Shown: positions 1-10,779 of the stretch, piece after piece
How the letters are laid out: each line of letters opens with the position of its first letter
Position numbering within the stretch: position 1 is the stretch's first letter
Source: Enterobacter oligotrophicus
GTDB taxonomy: Bacteria; Pseudomonadota; Gammaproteobacteria; Enterobacterales; Enterobacteriaceae
DNA: 64,000 nt
Direction of reading: 5' to 3'
NCBI RefSeq assembly: GCF_009176645.1
Contig: NZ_AP019007.1
Coordinates: 3,038,001 to 3,102,000, forward strand
Notes under the pieces: generated by a model
Seen by the model: only the letters and a program-made list of their open reading frames with translations
Told to the model about the DNA's origin: nothing
Databases searched by the model: none
Program-made: the position numbers and the translations under genes

Positions 1-110
1 CTTTTGTTGTAGCAGCCGGGGCACTCGTGAACGCAGCCTGATACAAACAGGGTACAGCGGGTGCCGGGTCCGTTGACGATGTCGACGGGGTAGTACTGGT
101 GATAATTCAT
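1..110 (-). CDS. nrdG: Anaerobic ribonucleotide reductase activating enzyme NrdG (N-terminal part)
   Basis: Only the first 36 or so codons are in the window; the gene runs off the left edge. Reading from the ATG at 110 gives a start MNYHQYYPVDIVNGPGTR followed by CVHECPGC, the CxxxCxxC cluster of a radical-SAM enzyme that binds a [4Fe-4S] cluster. NrdG is known to use S-adenosylmethionine to generate the glycyl radical on NrdD. It lies downstream of nrdD on the same strand, as in E. coli, separated by a palindromic repeat. The identification is firm despite truncation because both the motif and the neighbour agree. Confidence 0.93.
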   Translation of the reverse strand, partial: MNYHQYYPVDIVNGPGTRCTLFVSGCVHECPGCYNK

Positions 111-125
111 AGCGTTAACCTGATG

Positions 126-232
126 CCCTCACCCCGGCCCTCTCCCACAGGGAGAGGGAGAAAACTGGGGCCGGCATAACAATGTGCTCGATCGGTTCCC
201 TCTCCCTTGAGGGAGAGGGGTAGGGTGAGGGG
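126..232. repeat. Interspersed palindromic repeat, copy 1 (ccctcaccc/gggtgaggg type)
   Basis: Two inverted CTCTCCC/GGGAGAG hairpins face each other, bounded by CCCTCACC on the left and GGTGAGGG on the right. The same family recurs at 16375-16465, 25795-25872 and, as a half copy, at 29162-29195, always in the spacer beside or between genes. Here it sits in the nrdD-nrdG spacer, where it could form a stable mRNA structure. Confidence 0.85.
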
Positions 233-250
233 GAGAACCCGGCAAAGCAC

Positions 251-2389
<2,139 letters not shown>

Positions 2390-2412
2390 GATCACTCCAT
2401 TTTAAAAACAGG

Positions 2413-2498
2413 TTATCCACAGAGGTGGAGAAGACTGCGGCGGTCGGATTACCAACCAGGCCAGAGACTTCCCTCGTTCCCAACACGTGTTATCCACA
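2413..2498 (+). promoter_or_regulatory. Two perfect DnaA boxes upstream of nrdD
   Basis: TTATCCACA occurs at 2413-2421 and again at 2490-2498 in the same orientation, 77 bp apart, just upstream of nrdD. This 9-mer is the consensus high-affinity DnaA box. DnaA is known to regulate the aerobic nrdAB operon of E. coli; a role here is inference. Confidence 0.6.
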
Positions 2499-2547
2499 AT
2501 TCCGGAGAGCTGAGTCGCCGTGTTGTTGTTGGAATAGTAGACGATAA

Positions 2548-2604
2548 ATACAAGATGTTGGGTCGGCATGCATTTTAAATGCTACATATAGTGATTTGCA
2601 TCAA
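2548..2604 (-). promoter_or_regulatory. Tandem NrdR-like boxes and FNR-like site for nrdD
   Basis: Two NrdR-box cores, CAAGATGTTG (2551-2560) and CTACATATAG (2582-2591), are 31 bp apart, the three-helical-turn spacing usual for NrdR repressor pairs. Overlapping the second is GTGATTTGCATCAA (2591-2604), one base from the FNR consensus TTGAT-N4-ATCAA. The layout fits a promoter induced without oxygen and repressed when dNTPs are plentiful. No transcription start was determined. Confidence 0.7.
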
Positions 2605-2713
2605 ACATGTTTGCGATTTTCTTGATTCAGAACAAAGTAAAAAGAGGAGAGTACAAATGGCGGGCATCACAGCGTTTGTAAAAAATAGACATCAAATTTT
2701 CGCTTAAAAATTC

Positions 2714-2752
2714 AACAAAAACAGGCGCTCAGCGTATACGCCGCTGAGCGCC
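2714..2752 (-). terminator. Terminator of the mannosidase/PTS operon
   Basis: An 11-bp perfect stem (2724-2734 with 2742-2752, loop of 7) directly follows the EIIA stop codon on the minus strand, and the minus-strand transcript then enters a U-rich run (2714-2722). This is a canonical intrinsic terminator. Confidence 0.85.
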
Positions 2753-2759
2753 CATGATA

Positions 2760-3332
2760 TTAGCTGCCTGCAGCCCAACTCAGCCCTGCGTTGACAAAAG
2801 CGATGGCGGTGATAATGCCGAGCAGTAAAGGAATCAACATCGTTCGCGCCGGCTTAACGTCCGCATCCGGGTGGGCTTTTGCGGGCTGCAGAACGGCCAG
2901 TGCTTCTTCGCCTGTTCGCGCCGCGACCAGATTTGCGCGAACGCTCTCTTCCATAAGCGTACACGTGAGCGTTGTTAACAATTGCATGTGGGTGGTTCCC
3001 GCTTCGGCTTCAGGAATCGCCAGCAGGAAGACGATCCTGACCGGTTCATCCCCTTCAAGGCCAGGCCACATCACCGGCTCATCAAAGAGCGCCATGCAAA
3101 ATGCAGCCTGCCGCACGGCGGAGGATTTACCGTGTGGTACAGCAAGTTCTTCGCCAAGCGCCGTCGGTCCTTCATTTTCTCGGTGTAAAACGCTCTGGAC
3201 AAAAGCTGCTTTATCATCAATGACCTTCTGCCTGAACAATGCTTCAGACATCAGCCGGATGAGTGATTCCGGCGAACGGGCAGGTGGATTGATAAAAATA
3301 AGTTCGGGGTGCGTCAAAGCAAGCAAGTTCAT
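2760..3332 (-). CDS. PTS fructose-type EIIA protein with a C-terminal membrane segment
   Basis: The 190-residue product is a mannitol/fructose-family EIIA domain: LAVPHGKS (His about 67) is the phosphorylated histidine motif, preceded by the usual GPTALGEE. It would pass phosphate from HPr to the EIIB domain of the upstream EIIBC. Unusually, the last ~30 residues form a hydrophobic segment (LIPLLLGIITAIAFVNAGL), so the EIIA may be membrane-tethered. I chose the ATG at 3332, one base after the mannosidase stop codon and behind GAGG, over the in-frame TTG at 3344. The spacing indicates translational coupling as the last gene of the operon. Confidence 0.85.
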   Translation of the reverse strand: MNLLALTHPELIFINPPARSPESLIRLMSEALFRQKVIDDKAAFVQSVLHRENEGPTALGEELAVPHGKSSAVRQAAFCMALFDEPVMWPGLEGDEPVRIVFLLAIPEAEAGTTHMQLLTTLTCTLMEESVRANLVAARTGEEALAVLQPAKAHPDADVKPARTMLIPLLLGIITAIAFVNAGLSWAAGS

Positions 3333-3333
3333 G

Positions 3334-5931
3334 TCAGGCCTCAATAAGGAAATCGCAGGTACTGCAGGGTTGGATTAGCTTCACGGGCGGTACTTTTTCT
3401 TCCAGATAATTCACCTGAGCCCGTTCCGCCAGGCCCGGTGGTACGGGCACGGGATGTGTCCCGGCGTTAAAAACACGCACAAGCGTGCCGCTCAATACAC
3501 GGGCGTGTGGCAGAGCGGAAAGCACCAGAGGCGCGGGTATTTCCAGCAATGAAAAAACAGCCGGGAGGGGGCGAGCATTAACGTCCAGGGCAAAACGCTC
3601 AAGACGATTATCGAGTGAATGTAATGTTTGCCGTTGATAGGTAAAGGGTTGCCCGAGCGCCAGGTTTTCCAGGTTACGTAACGTGGAATGCTCCGCGTTG
3701 TCCGCCAGCGCCAGCGTAAAGGAAAAGTGCAGCGGCTTAAGCAACTGAGCATCCGGTGTTTCAACCACCGTATTGTTAATACCCGAAGCACGTCCTGGCC
3801 GCCATTCAAGATCGCTACGACCGAGAACGCCCGTAGATTTAAACAGTGTCAGCGCGATTGTGGCAGGCTGACGATCGAGGATCTGAAACTCTTTCATCCC
3901 CCGGCTGTTGATCGCTAACGCTTTGCCAGGCTCAGCAATGCCGATAATGCCCTCGCTGGTTTCAATATCAACAGGTAACTCCCGGTAGCGCGCCTGCCAG
4001 CGATTGGCATCATGCCCGATTGTGCGCTGTATCACCGAGAAGGGCTGGGAAGCAACAGAGTGTTGCGTGCTGATATCACTGTTGATCAGCAAGCGTAACC
4101 GGTGATCGCAACTGTTGTTTTCCAGCGAAATGTCGACATACAGGTTTGGATCATCTTTACGTAATTCACACTCCATGTGAATGTGCAGCGGTCTGGTACT
4201 GTTTTGCCCGCGTGAGGATAAATCCGGCGGCAGGTGCAAAACTACCTCAAGGTACATTCTCTCAAGGAGTGGATTTTTGATGCAGTTGATGAGCGTGAAA
4301 TCACTACTCAGGATCGGTTTATCCCCCGCAAGTGGCGAGAAATCGTAACTGTCCCCGGCATCGGCGCAATCTTCAAAGCTAAAGATCCCGGCGATGCGCC
4401 TGTCGCGGCATTTATCTACAAGCGTTAGCACTCCCGCATCACACTCAAGCCGATAAGCTGTGTTTTCAATCGTCCGGCCGGGTTCGGCCTGGGGCAATGT
4501 ATAAGGAAGCGCATTCTCTTCTACGCTGACTGACAGATAACCCACGGGCGGCAGAGCTGGTGTCTCCAGGGCGATGTGCCAGCGATAATACGGGGGAAGG
4601 TCTGTTTCGTTTTCGCCTTCAGAGGTGAGTGAGATAACACTGCCTCCGGGAAGCGTCTCGCGTGCCAGAACCTCAAACGCGACCGGTTTTCCCTGGTGCG
4701 AGAGGGCAATATGCTCAGACCGGCTATAGAGCGTGGTTTTTACGATCCGTTGCGTTGTTGTGCCCAGAGGGTTAACGATCAGCAGATCATTTTCCTGGCA
4801 GCAGGAAGCCGCCAGCGCTTTTATCACCAGATTCCACAGGCTGTGACAGCGCTGCTCAGTCTGCTCCAGGCGATGAAGGATGTCGCGGTTCGTGGCATCG
4901 CTGTTACAACCGCCGATAGAGTCGTGCGCATGGCAACGCAGCAACATTTTCCAGATGCTGTCGACCAGCGCAAGATTCACCGCGAGGCCCTGATGGCGAG
5001 CCAGCGCAATGGTTGGCTCCAGCTGGCGGAGAATGAACTGTTCAATCTCATAATTTTTCTTTTTGATATCGTAGCGAACCGATCCGATGGTTTTGTGGAT
5101 GCGGGTATAGCGCGGTGATTTCAGTTCTCCTTCCCAGACTTCAAAGTCCTGGCTCTGGGCACGTAAAAGTTCGACATAGTGCTCTAAGGAGTCAATCTGA
5201 TAGTCATCGTGAGTGGGTGAACGCTCACTTGCGAGTTTCAGTATATGAGGCAGTGTCGGATCGATGTTGACCTGATCGCCACCGCAGGGCAGCAGCAGGT
5301 CGGTGATACCCGCACGTTCGCGTAGCAGATTAACGGCAGGATAGATTTTTTCTTCTAAGCAGCTCGCCTCTGCGCGGATGTTTTTCGCTGCGCCATATCC
5401 CATCGCCATTGCGCAGGCGATGATGGTTGCGCCCGATGGCGCGCGCCAGAGGAACTGACTGTTTTTGGCCTGTTCATCGTGATTCACGCCGCGCCAGAAA
5501 ACAATATTGTCGATATTGCAGCCGCGCAGCAGGGCTGGCATCTGTGCATTGTGACCAAACGTATCCGGCAGATAGCCCACCTGCATAGCGTGCCCCAGCG
5601 CCTCTGCTGCCGATATGCCGTATTTCAGGTTGCGAATCATTGATTCGGCGTGAACGTTGTAGGTATCCGTCTGGCTATACCACGGCCCCACAAACAGGCG
5701 CTTATCCCGCACCAGCTTTTGCAGGCGAGGGGTATAGTCAGGGTTGATCGCCAGAAAATCGTCAACCACGGCCATCTGACCATCAAGGTGATAGCAGATA
5801 TACGCGGGGTCGCGCTCCAGCGTAGCAACCACCTCAGCGAAGTTATATGCCGCCAGGACGGTGCTGTCCTGATGGGTGAAATACCACTCCTGATCCCAGT
5901 GCGTATGTGCAATAACGTGAATTTGGCTCAT
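3334..5931 (-). CDS. Glycoside hydrolase family 38 alpha-mannosidase
   Basis: The 865-residue cytoplasmic enzyme should hydrolyse alpha-mannosyl linkages, presumably of the phosphorylated sugar imported by the neighbouring PTS. Visible GH38 features are HTHWDQEWY near residues 9-17 (zinc-binding His and Asp), YLPDTFGHN (nucleophile Asp about 123) and CHAHDSIGG (third zinc ligand), then a long beta-rich C-terminal half. The ATG at 5931 follows AAGGA, which overlaps the EIIBC stop codon; the upstream in-frame ATG at 5985 lies inside EIIBC. The closest familiar relative is MngB (2-O-mannosylglycerate), but the operon design differs from mngRAB, so the exact substrate is open. Confidence 0.88.
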   Translation of the reverse strand: MSQIHVIAHTHWDQEWYFTHQDSTVLAAYNFAEVVATLERDPAYICYHLDGQMAVVDDFLAINPDYTPRLQKLVRDKRLFVGPWYSQTDTYNVHAESMIRNLKYGISAAEALGHAMQVGYLPDTFGHNAQMPALLRGCNIDNIVFWRGVNHDEQAKNSQFLWRAPSGATIIACAMAMGYGAAKNIRAEASCLEEKIYPAVNLLRERAGITDLLLPCGGDQVNIDPTLPHILKLASERSPTHDDYQIDSLEHYVELLRAQSQDFEVWEGELKSPRYTRIHKTIGSVRYDIKKKNYEIEQFILRQLEPTIALARHQGLAVNLALVDSIWKMLLRCHAHDSIGGCNSDATNRDILHRLEQTEQRCHSLWNLVIKALAASCCQENDLLIVNPLGTTTQRIVKTTLYSRSEHIALSHQGKPVAFEVLARETLPGGSVISLTSEGENETDLPPYYRWHIALETPALPPVGYLSVSVEENALPYTLPQAEPGRTIENTAYRLECDAGVLTLVDKCRDRRIAGIFSFEDCADAGDSYDFSPLAGDKPILSSDFTLINCIKNPLLERMYLEVVLHLPPDLSSRGQNSTRPLHIHMECELRKDDPNLYVDISLENNSCDHRLRLLINSDISTQHSVASQPFSVIQRTIGHDANRWQARYRELPVDIETSEGIIGIAEPGKALAINSRGMKEFQILDRQPATIALTLFKSTGVLGRSDLEWRPGRASGINNTVVETPDAQLLKPLHFSFTLALADNAEHSTLRNLENLALGQPFTYQRQTLHSLDNRLERFALDVNARPLPAVFSLLEIPAPLVLSALPHARVLSGTLVRVFNAGTHPVPVPPGLAERAQVNYLEEKVPPVKLIQPCSTCDFLIEA

Positions 5932-5941
5932 GATAGTGTCC

Positions 5942-7339
5942 TTAGTCAGTGCTCTTCGGGCTGAGATAAAGCACGCCCAGCGCACAGATCAGCGACCCTG
6001 CTAAGACACTGACCAGATAGCCAACGATGTTGGTCGCCAGCGGCCATCCCCATATTGCTGGCAGTGGTAAGGTTTGCTTTACCCCTAACGCAATCGCCAG
6101 TAACGCACCGGAGACGGCTCCTGCCATAAACACGGGGATCAAACGCGGGTTTTTCAGAATGAAAGGAATGGCACCCTCTGAGATACCAATGACGCCCAGC
6201 AATAATGAGGTACTGCCGACCGTTTTCTCTTCGCTGCTGAAAACGGCGGGAAGGCCAAACCGCCCGTTAAGAAAGGCGGCGAAACCAACGCCGATGGAAG
6301 GGATGACAATCGCCAGTTCACGCGCGGTTAAGTCGAACGTTTCGCTTACACCGTTCAGGCCGAGTGCCACTGAACCGGCGGCTTTATTGATTGGCCCACC
6401 CAGGTCAAACGCCGTACCTGCGGCGATCATGGCCGAATAGAAGCCTCGTCCGGTGTCCCCCGCAGAGGTGAAAAAAGTCACCATGAGCTGATTAAGCGAA
6501 CCAAAGACAGGATTAATCAGATATTCCATCACCATCACCAGCGTAATACCGGTGATGAGCGGCACGATAAGCATGGTCTTAATGGTGGTGAGTTGCTGTC
6601 TGACGTGAATGTTATCGTTGAGCCAGCGCACGAGGTAGCCCACAAAGAACCCGATACCAATGGCACCAAAAAAGCCTGAAGGCATAAAGTTTTCGATGTC
6701 AAAGAAACGTTTATAGACCTCGTCCGACATGATGCCGCCAACAAGCCCCGGAATGAGCGCGGGTTTTCCGGCAATGGAAAATGCCAGGTACATGGCAAAT
6801 ACCGGATACATAAACTTAATCGTCATAAAGCCGAGCTTATCCAGCACGCTAAACGGCGAATTCTCAATCCCGATAAACTGGCCTGTGATTTTTGCGGTCG
6901 CCATCATCAGGCCGCCCATTACCACAACCGGTAACATATAGCTAATGGCGGCCATGATGTGACCGATAAAAATCTGGTATGCCGAGCGGTGGTTTTCCGC
7001 GTCGTTCTCAATGTGGGCGACCGTTTTGTCCAGCGACAGTGCCTGGTCCAGATAGCGATCGGTATGTTTAATCAGTTCCTGAGTACGGACCTTGAGATGA
7101 GGCACATTATCGAAACGTTCTGCATCTTGTATGGGGACATCGATCGCCAGTACGACGGCAGTGGCGCTGGCAATATCCTGCGCGGTGAGGCGGTTTTTTA
7201 CACCATCGCTTCCCTGCGTTTCGACCTTAACCTCAATATTGTGCTGTTTCGCCCATTCAGTAATTTTATTTGCCGCCATAAACGTATGGGCAATGCCTGT
7301 CGGGCAGGCGGTTATCGCGACAATTTTTTGTTTCGTCAT
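5942..7339 (-). CDS. PTS fructose-type EIIBC permease
   Basis: The 465-residue protein imports and phosphorylates a sugar. Residues 1-100 are a fructose-type EIIB domain with ITACPTGIAHT (phospho-Cys about 12); residues ~115-460 form a multi-helix EIIC membrane domain with typical GGPxNKAA and SEGAIPF motifs. No EIIA is fused; that function is supplied by the separate gene at 2760-3332. The start at 7339 has AGGAAG 8 nt upstream; the longer in-frame reading from 7393 would run through the promoter. It is the first gene of the operon EIIBC-mannosidase-EIIA, divergent from an RpiR-type regulator. Confidence 0.92.
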   Translation of the reverse strand: MTKQKIVAITACPTGIAHTFMAANKITEWAKQHNIEVKVETQGSDGVKNRLTAQDIASATAVVLAIDVPIQDAERFDNVPHLKVRTQELIKHTDRYLDQALSLDKTVAHIENDAENHRSAYQIFIGHIMAAISYMLPVVVMGGLMMATAKITGQFIGIENSPFSVLDKLGFMTIKFMYPVFAMYLAFSIAGKPALIPGLVGGIMSDEVYKRFFDIENFMPSGFFGAIGIGFFVGYLVRWLNDNIHVRQQLTTIKTMLIVPLITGITLVMVMEYLINPVFGSLNQLMVTFFTSAGDTGRGFYSAMIAAGTAFDLGGPINKAAGSVALGLNGVSETFDLTARELAIVIPSIGVGFAAFLNGRFGLPAVFSSEEKTVGSTSLLLGVIGISEGAIPFILKNPRLIPVFMAGAVSGALLAIALGVKQTLPLPAIWGWPLATNIVGYLVSVLAGSLICALGVLYLSPKSTD

Positions 7340-7400
7340 TATAATGGCTTCCTGCTGTGAAAGTATCGGCAGTATAAGGAGAATCAAATACAAAGATTAA

Positions 7401-7440
7401 TGTTTGATAATACTTATTACGTATCGTGATACTTATTCAG
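7401..7440. promoter_or_regulatory. Candidate operator of the mannosidase/PTS locus
   Basis: In the divergent spacer between EIIBC and the RpiR-type regulator, ATACTTATT is repeated directly at 7410-7418 and 7430-7438, 20 bp (two helical turns) apart. Between and overlapping them is the palindrome GTATCGTGATAC (7421-7432). This is a plausible binding site for the adjacent regulator; there is no direct evidence. Confidence 0.5.
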
Positions 7441-7517
7441 GAAATATGTGAAGCGCCTTCCAGCGCGTATTAATGAAAGCTGCTAATATCAAAGCGGTTT
7501 TTAAAAGGATACACAGC

Positions 7518-8177
7518 ATGAATTCTTTCCAGGGAAGCGAACGTTTGATATTTGAATACATTCAATATCACGCTCATAATATTTCTGATATATCGGCAAA
7601 AGAGATCGCTCGTGATACCTATACCACGACAACGTCTGTTAACCGTGTCTGTAAGAAAATGGGGTATAAGAGCTACACGGAGCTGCGGTACCGGTTTCTG
7701 CGCGACCAGCATGCGGCGGCACCGTCACACACGCTGTTGCGTGTGGAAAGTGAAGAGATTGAGGCGGACGTTTCCGGGCAACTTATTCATTCCAGCCATA
7801 TCTATCTTTATGCGCGCGGGGCATCACTCACCAGTCTTAACTATTTATCACGCTTTCTGTCGCTCGCGAGCCTGCCGCATCTGATTCTGAACGATATGCA
7901 CCAGCTAACCCGTGTATCAAAAGGTACGTTGGTCCTTATCAGTAAATCGGGTGAGACGCAGTCTTTAATCGAAATGGCGCGCAACGCACTGAGAAAGGGG
8001 CTGAAAGTTGTCGCGATAACTCGCCGTGGCTCAACGCTGGCGGCGATCTCAACGCTGTGCTGGCCTTTAGACATTGATATCAATGCCATCTCGCTTTATC
8101 AGCGGGAAGGCCAACTGGAACTGCTGAGCGCCGTTGACCGTATCGGCTGCAGGTTGTTGCAGCACGATACGGTGTAG
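7518..8177 (+). CDS. MurR/RpiR-family transcriptional regulator
   Basis: The 219-residue protein has an N-terminal helix-turn-helix (region SAKEIARDTYTTTTSVNRVC) and a C-terminal SIS sugar-phosphate domain (LVLISKSGETQSLIEMA). RpiR-family proteins respond to sugar phosphates, here presumably the product of the divergent EIIBC/mannosidase operon. The ATG at 7518 follows AAAAGGA at a good distance; an earlier in-frame ATG at 7473 lacks a ribosome site. It is convergent with the porin gene, with 6 bp between stop codons. Confidence 0.88.
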   Translation: MNSFQGSERLIFEYIQYHAHNISDISAKEIARDTYTTTTSVNRVCKKMGYKSYTELRYRFLRDQHAAAPSHTLLRVESEEIEADVSGQLIHSSHIYLYARGASLTSLNYLSRFLSLASLPHLILNDMHQLTRVSKGTLVLISKSGETQSLIEMARNALRKGLKVVAITRRGSTLAAISTLCWPLDIDINAISLYQREGQLELLSAVDRIGCRLLQHDTV

Positions 8178-8183
8178 GGGCGT

Positions 8184-8930
8184 TTAAAGTTGTTTCACAA
8201 TGCCCAGGCGGACGGCGTAATCATTTTCATGGTTGCCGTCATCGTTGATATAGGTTTTATCCAGTGAAACCAGCTCAACGTAAGGCGTCCAGCCGTCGTC
8301 GAGTTTATAGTTGAAGGCGAGCGTGTGTTCCCAGTAGGTATCATCACCGGTTCCCTGATCGACATTATCCTGCCAGCGGAAGCGCGGGTTATAGGACATA
8401 CCGAATTTCCCGATGTTATAAGCAAACCAGATATCGAACTGGTGAGACTCACGTCGGGTGTAGCCGCTACCGTCTAACGCCTTGTCGCTGTGCGCGTCAT
8501 TAACGGTGTTATAGCGATAACGTGCCGACAGATTCAGGCCGTTATCAAAGGATTTCCAGCCCTGAATAAAGGGACGATAGTGTGTATTGCTGGCGGTAAA
8601 CACGGTCACCATGCCGGGGGCGACAGCGTAGCCGTTGCCGAGGTCAAAACGCCAGCGGGTTTCGATCTCTTGTGCGGCCTCTGTTAAGCCTTTATCGTCG
8701 GAATTATAGCGGTCTGTATCACCAAAAAAGGTATCGTTGTGGTTTTGCGCGGCTTCGACGGAGAAATAAAAACCGTTATCAGCCTGATGCATGACTTTAA
8801 TGCGAGAATCATTGACGTCGGAGCGTGTGTTATGTCCAAAGCGAAGATCGACCGAGGTATTTCCACACCAACCCTGACTGCTTAACAATAATGCGCTAAT
8901 ACACGTTGCTTTAATAATAATGTTTTTCAT
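8184..8930 (-). CDS. KdgM/NanC-family oligosaccharide-specific outer-membrane porin
   Basis: The 248-residue product begins with a signal peptide (cleavage near SSQGWCG) and is rich in alternating aromatic beta-strand segments ending in an aliphatic C-terminus, as in small 12-strand channels of the KdgM/NanC/OmpL family. These let acidic or neutral oligosaccharides cross the outer membrane. Its position beside the mannosidase PTS operon suggests it admits the mannose-containing substrate; this is inference. AGGACATT precedes the ATG. It has its own promoter region (8931-9030) and is not in the operon. Confidence 0.82.
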   Translation of the reverse strand: MKNIIIKATCISALLLSSQGWCGNTSVDLRFGHNTRSDVNDSRIKVMHQADNGFYFSVEAAQNHNDTFFGDTDRYNSDDKGLTEAAQEIETRWRFDLGNGYAVAPGMVTVFTASNTHYRPFIQGWKSFDNGLNLSARYRYNTVNDAHSDKALDGSGYTRRESHQFDIWFAYNIGKFGMSYNPRFRWQDNVDQGTGDDTYWEHTLAFNYKLDDGWTPYVELVSLDKTYINDDGNHENDYAVRLGIVKQL

Positions 8931-9030
8931 AATGTCCTGCCGAGGTTATTTTATTGGCAGGGCTATTTTTATTTTGGCTGATATAAAATGTAAAAGTTAT
9001 CGTCGTACATTTAGCGTATCGTTAAACCTG

Positions 9031-9066
9031 ATAATAAAAGAGAAACGGCCTTTGAGCCGTCTCTCC
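9031..9066 (-). terminator. treBC operon terminator
   Basis: Directly after the treC stop codon, the minus strand forms an 8-bp stem (GAGACGGC / GCCGTTTC with one G-U pair) followed by TTTTATTAT. This is a good intrinsic terminator for the trehalose operon. Confidence 0.8.
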
Positions 9067-9072
9067 TGAACA

Positions 9073-10728
9073 TTAACCTTGCAGCCACCACACGGCTTCA
9101 AACGGTCGTAGGGTCATTGCCAGCGGATGATTTGTCGTTTCGGTGTAGTTGCTCATGACCACCTGCCACTCGCCGTTGAGCGCATCTGGCCGCCATTGCT
9201 GGCATTCAGCGCTGAGGTTCGCGATCACAATCAGGGTTTGCCCCTGCCACTGGCGACGATAGCACCACAGGGAAGGGTGCTCAGGCAGCAGATCCTGATA
9301 ATCTCCCCATGTCAGCACCGGCAGGGTTTTGCGCAGGCGGATCAGCGACTGATAAGTGTAAAACACCGAATCCGGGTCATCGAGCGCTGCACGAGCATTC
9401 ACGGTTTCGTAGTTATCACACACGCCAATCCACGGTTCGCCTTCGGTAAAGCCCGCATTGTGCGAGGCGTCCCACTGCATCGGCGTGCGGCCGTTATCGC
9501 GGGATTTACTCGCCAGGATCGCCAGTAATTCGTTCGGATCGCGGCCTTTTGCCCGCAGTTCGGCGAACATGTTCAGGCTTTCCACGTCGCGGTAATCGGT
9601 AATACGCGAAAAGTGCGGGTTGGTCATGCCAATCTCTTCGCCCTGGTAAATGTACGGCGTGCCCTGCATCCCGTGCAGCACCATGCCGAGCATCTTCGCG
9701 GCGGGAACGCGGTATTTTCCTTCGTCGCCAAAGCGTGAGGCGATACGCGGCTGATCGTGGTTACACCAGAACAGCGCGTTCCAGGCTTTGTTGTGCATCC
9801 CCTGCTGCCAGTGGCTGAAGAGGGTTTTCAGCGCTACGTAGTCCGGCTTTGCCTTCGTCCATTTTTCGCCGCCGGGATAATCCACTTTCAGGTGGTGGAA
9901 GTTGAAGGTCATGGACAGCTCTCGCCCGTCGAGAGACGCGTACTGCTGGCAGTTCTCCAGCGAGGTCGAGGACATTTCGCCCACGGTCATCAGGTTGCGC
10001 GGGGTAAAGACGTCGCGGCTCATCTCCTGCAGATATTCGTGGATGCGCGGTCCGTCGGTGTAGAAACGACGACCGTCACCAGCGTCATCATTCGGGAAGG
10101 CCTGATCTTTCGAAATCAGGTTAATTACATCGAGACGTAAACCGTCCACACCGCGATCTGCCCAGAACTCGCACACTTTTTTCAGCTCGGCGCGCACGTC
10201 CGGGTTTTCCCAGTTGAGATCGGCCTGCTCCGGTGCGAAGAGATGCAGGTAATACTGCTCGCTTCCGGCGTGCCAGCGCCAGGCGTTACCGCCAAATTTG
10301 GAGCGCCAGTTATTGGGGAACTGGTCCGGTGTGCCGTCGCGCCAGATATAAAACTGTCGATACGGGCTCGCTTTATTCAGCGATTCACGGAACCACGCAT
10401 GCTGCGTTGACGTGTGGTTAAACACCATATCGAGGACGATGCGGATGCCCCGTGAATGCGCCTGTGCGACCAGCTCGTCAAAATCATCCAGCGTGCCAAA
10501 GGACGGGTCGATGGCGGTGTAGTTCGCCACGTCGTAGCCGTTATCCACCTGTGGGGAGATATAAAATGGCGTCAGCCAGATGGCATCAATGCCGAGGGTT
10601 TTCAGGTAGTCCAGGCGTTGCGTGACGCCGCGTAAATCGCCGGTGCCGCACCCGGTGGTGTCCTGGAAACTCTTCGGGTAGATCTGATAGATGACGCCGT
10701 TTTGCCACCAGTGAGGAAGGGTATTCAT
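9073..10728 (-). CDS. treC: Trehalose-6-phosphate hydrolase
   Basis: TreC splits trehalose-6-phosphate into glucose and glucose-6-phosphate in the cytoplasm. The 551-residue product is a GH13 alpha-amylase-type barrel: VLDMVFNHTS (region I), DGLRLDVINLISK (region II, nucleophile Asp), VGEMSST (acid/base Glu) and FWCNHDQPR (region IV). Length and sequence follow E. coli TreC closely. I use the ATG at 10728 (MNTLPHWWQNG), which aligns with the E. coli start, not the in-frame codon at 10743. It is the second gene of treBC, 51 bp after treB. Confidence 0.97.
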   Translation of the reverse strand: MNTLPHWWQNGVIYQIYPKSFQDTTGCGTGDLRGVTQRLDYLKTLGIDAIWLTPFYISPQVDNGYDVANYTAIDPSFGTLDDFDELVAQAHSRGIRIVLDMVFNHTSTQHAWFRESLNKASPYRQFYIWRDGTPDQFPNNWRSKFGGNAWRWHAGSEQYYLHLFAPEQADLNWENPDVRAELKKVCEFWADRGVDGLRLDVINLISKDQAFPNDDAGDGRRFYTDGPRIHEYLQEMSRDVFTPRNLMTVGEMSSTSLENCQQYASLDGRELSMTFNFHHLKVDYPGGEKWTKAKPDYVALKTLFSHWQQGMHNKAWNALFWCNHDQPRIASRFGDEGKYRVPAAKMLGMVLHGMQGTPYIYQGEEIGMTNPHFSRITDYRDVESLNMFAELRAKGRDPNELLAILASKSRDNGRTPMQWDASHNAGFTEGEPWIGVCDNYETVNARAALDDPDSVFYTYQSLIRLRKTLPVLTWGDYQDLLPEHPSLWCYRRQWQGQTLIVIANLSAECQQWRPDALNGEWQVVMSNYTETTNHPLAMTLRPFEAVWWLQG

Positions 10729-10750
10729 AATGCGTTCCTGCAAATGCGAA

Positions 10751-10768
10751 GGGGCGCAACTGCGCCCC
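10751..10768 (-). terminator. Intercistronic hairpin between treB and treC
   Basis: GGGGCGCA-AC-TGCGCCCC is a perfect 8-bp palindrome in the 51-bp gap between treB and treC. There is no U-run, so it is more likely an mRNA-stability or partial-attenuation element than a full terminator. Confidence 0.5.
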
Positions 10769-10779
10769 GAAAGATAAGG

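Noticed and set aside
2760..7339. Naming the locus mngAB
   Set aside because: MngA is a fused EIIABC with a GntR-type regulator in E. coli. Here EIIA is separate, the regulator is RpiR-type and a KdgM-like porin is present, so the same substrate cannot be assumed.
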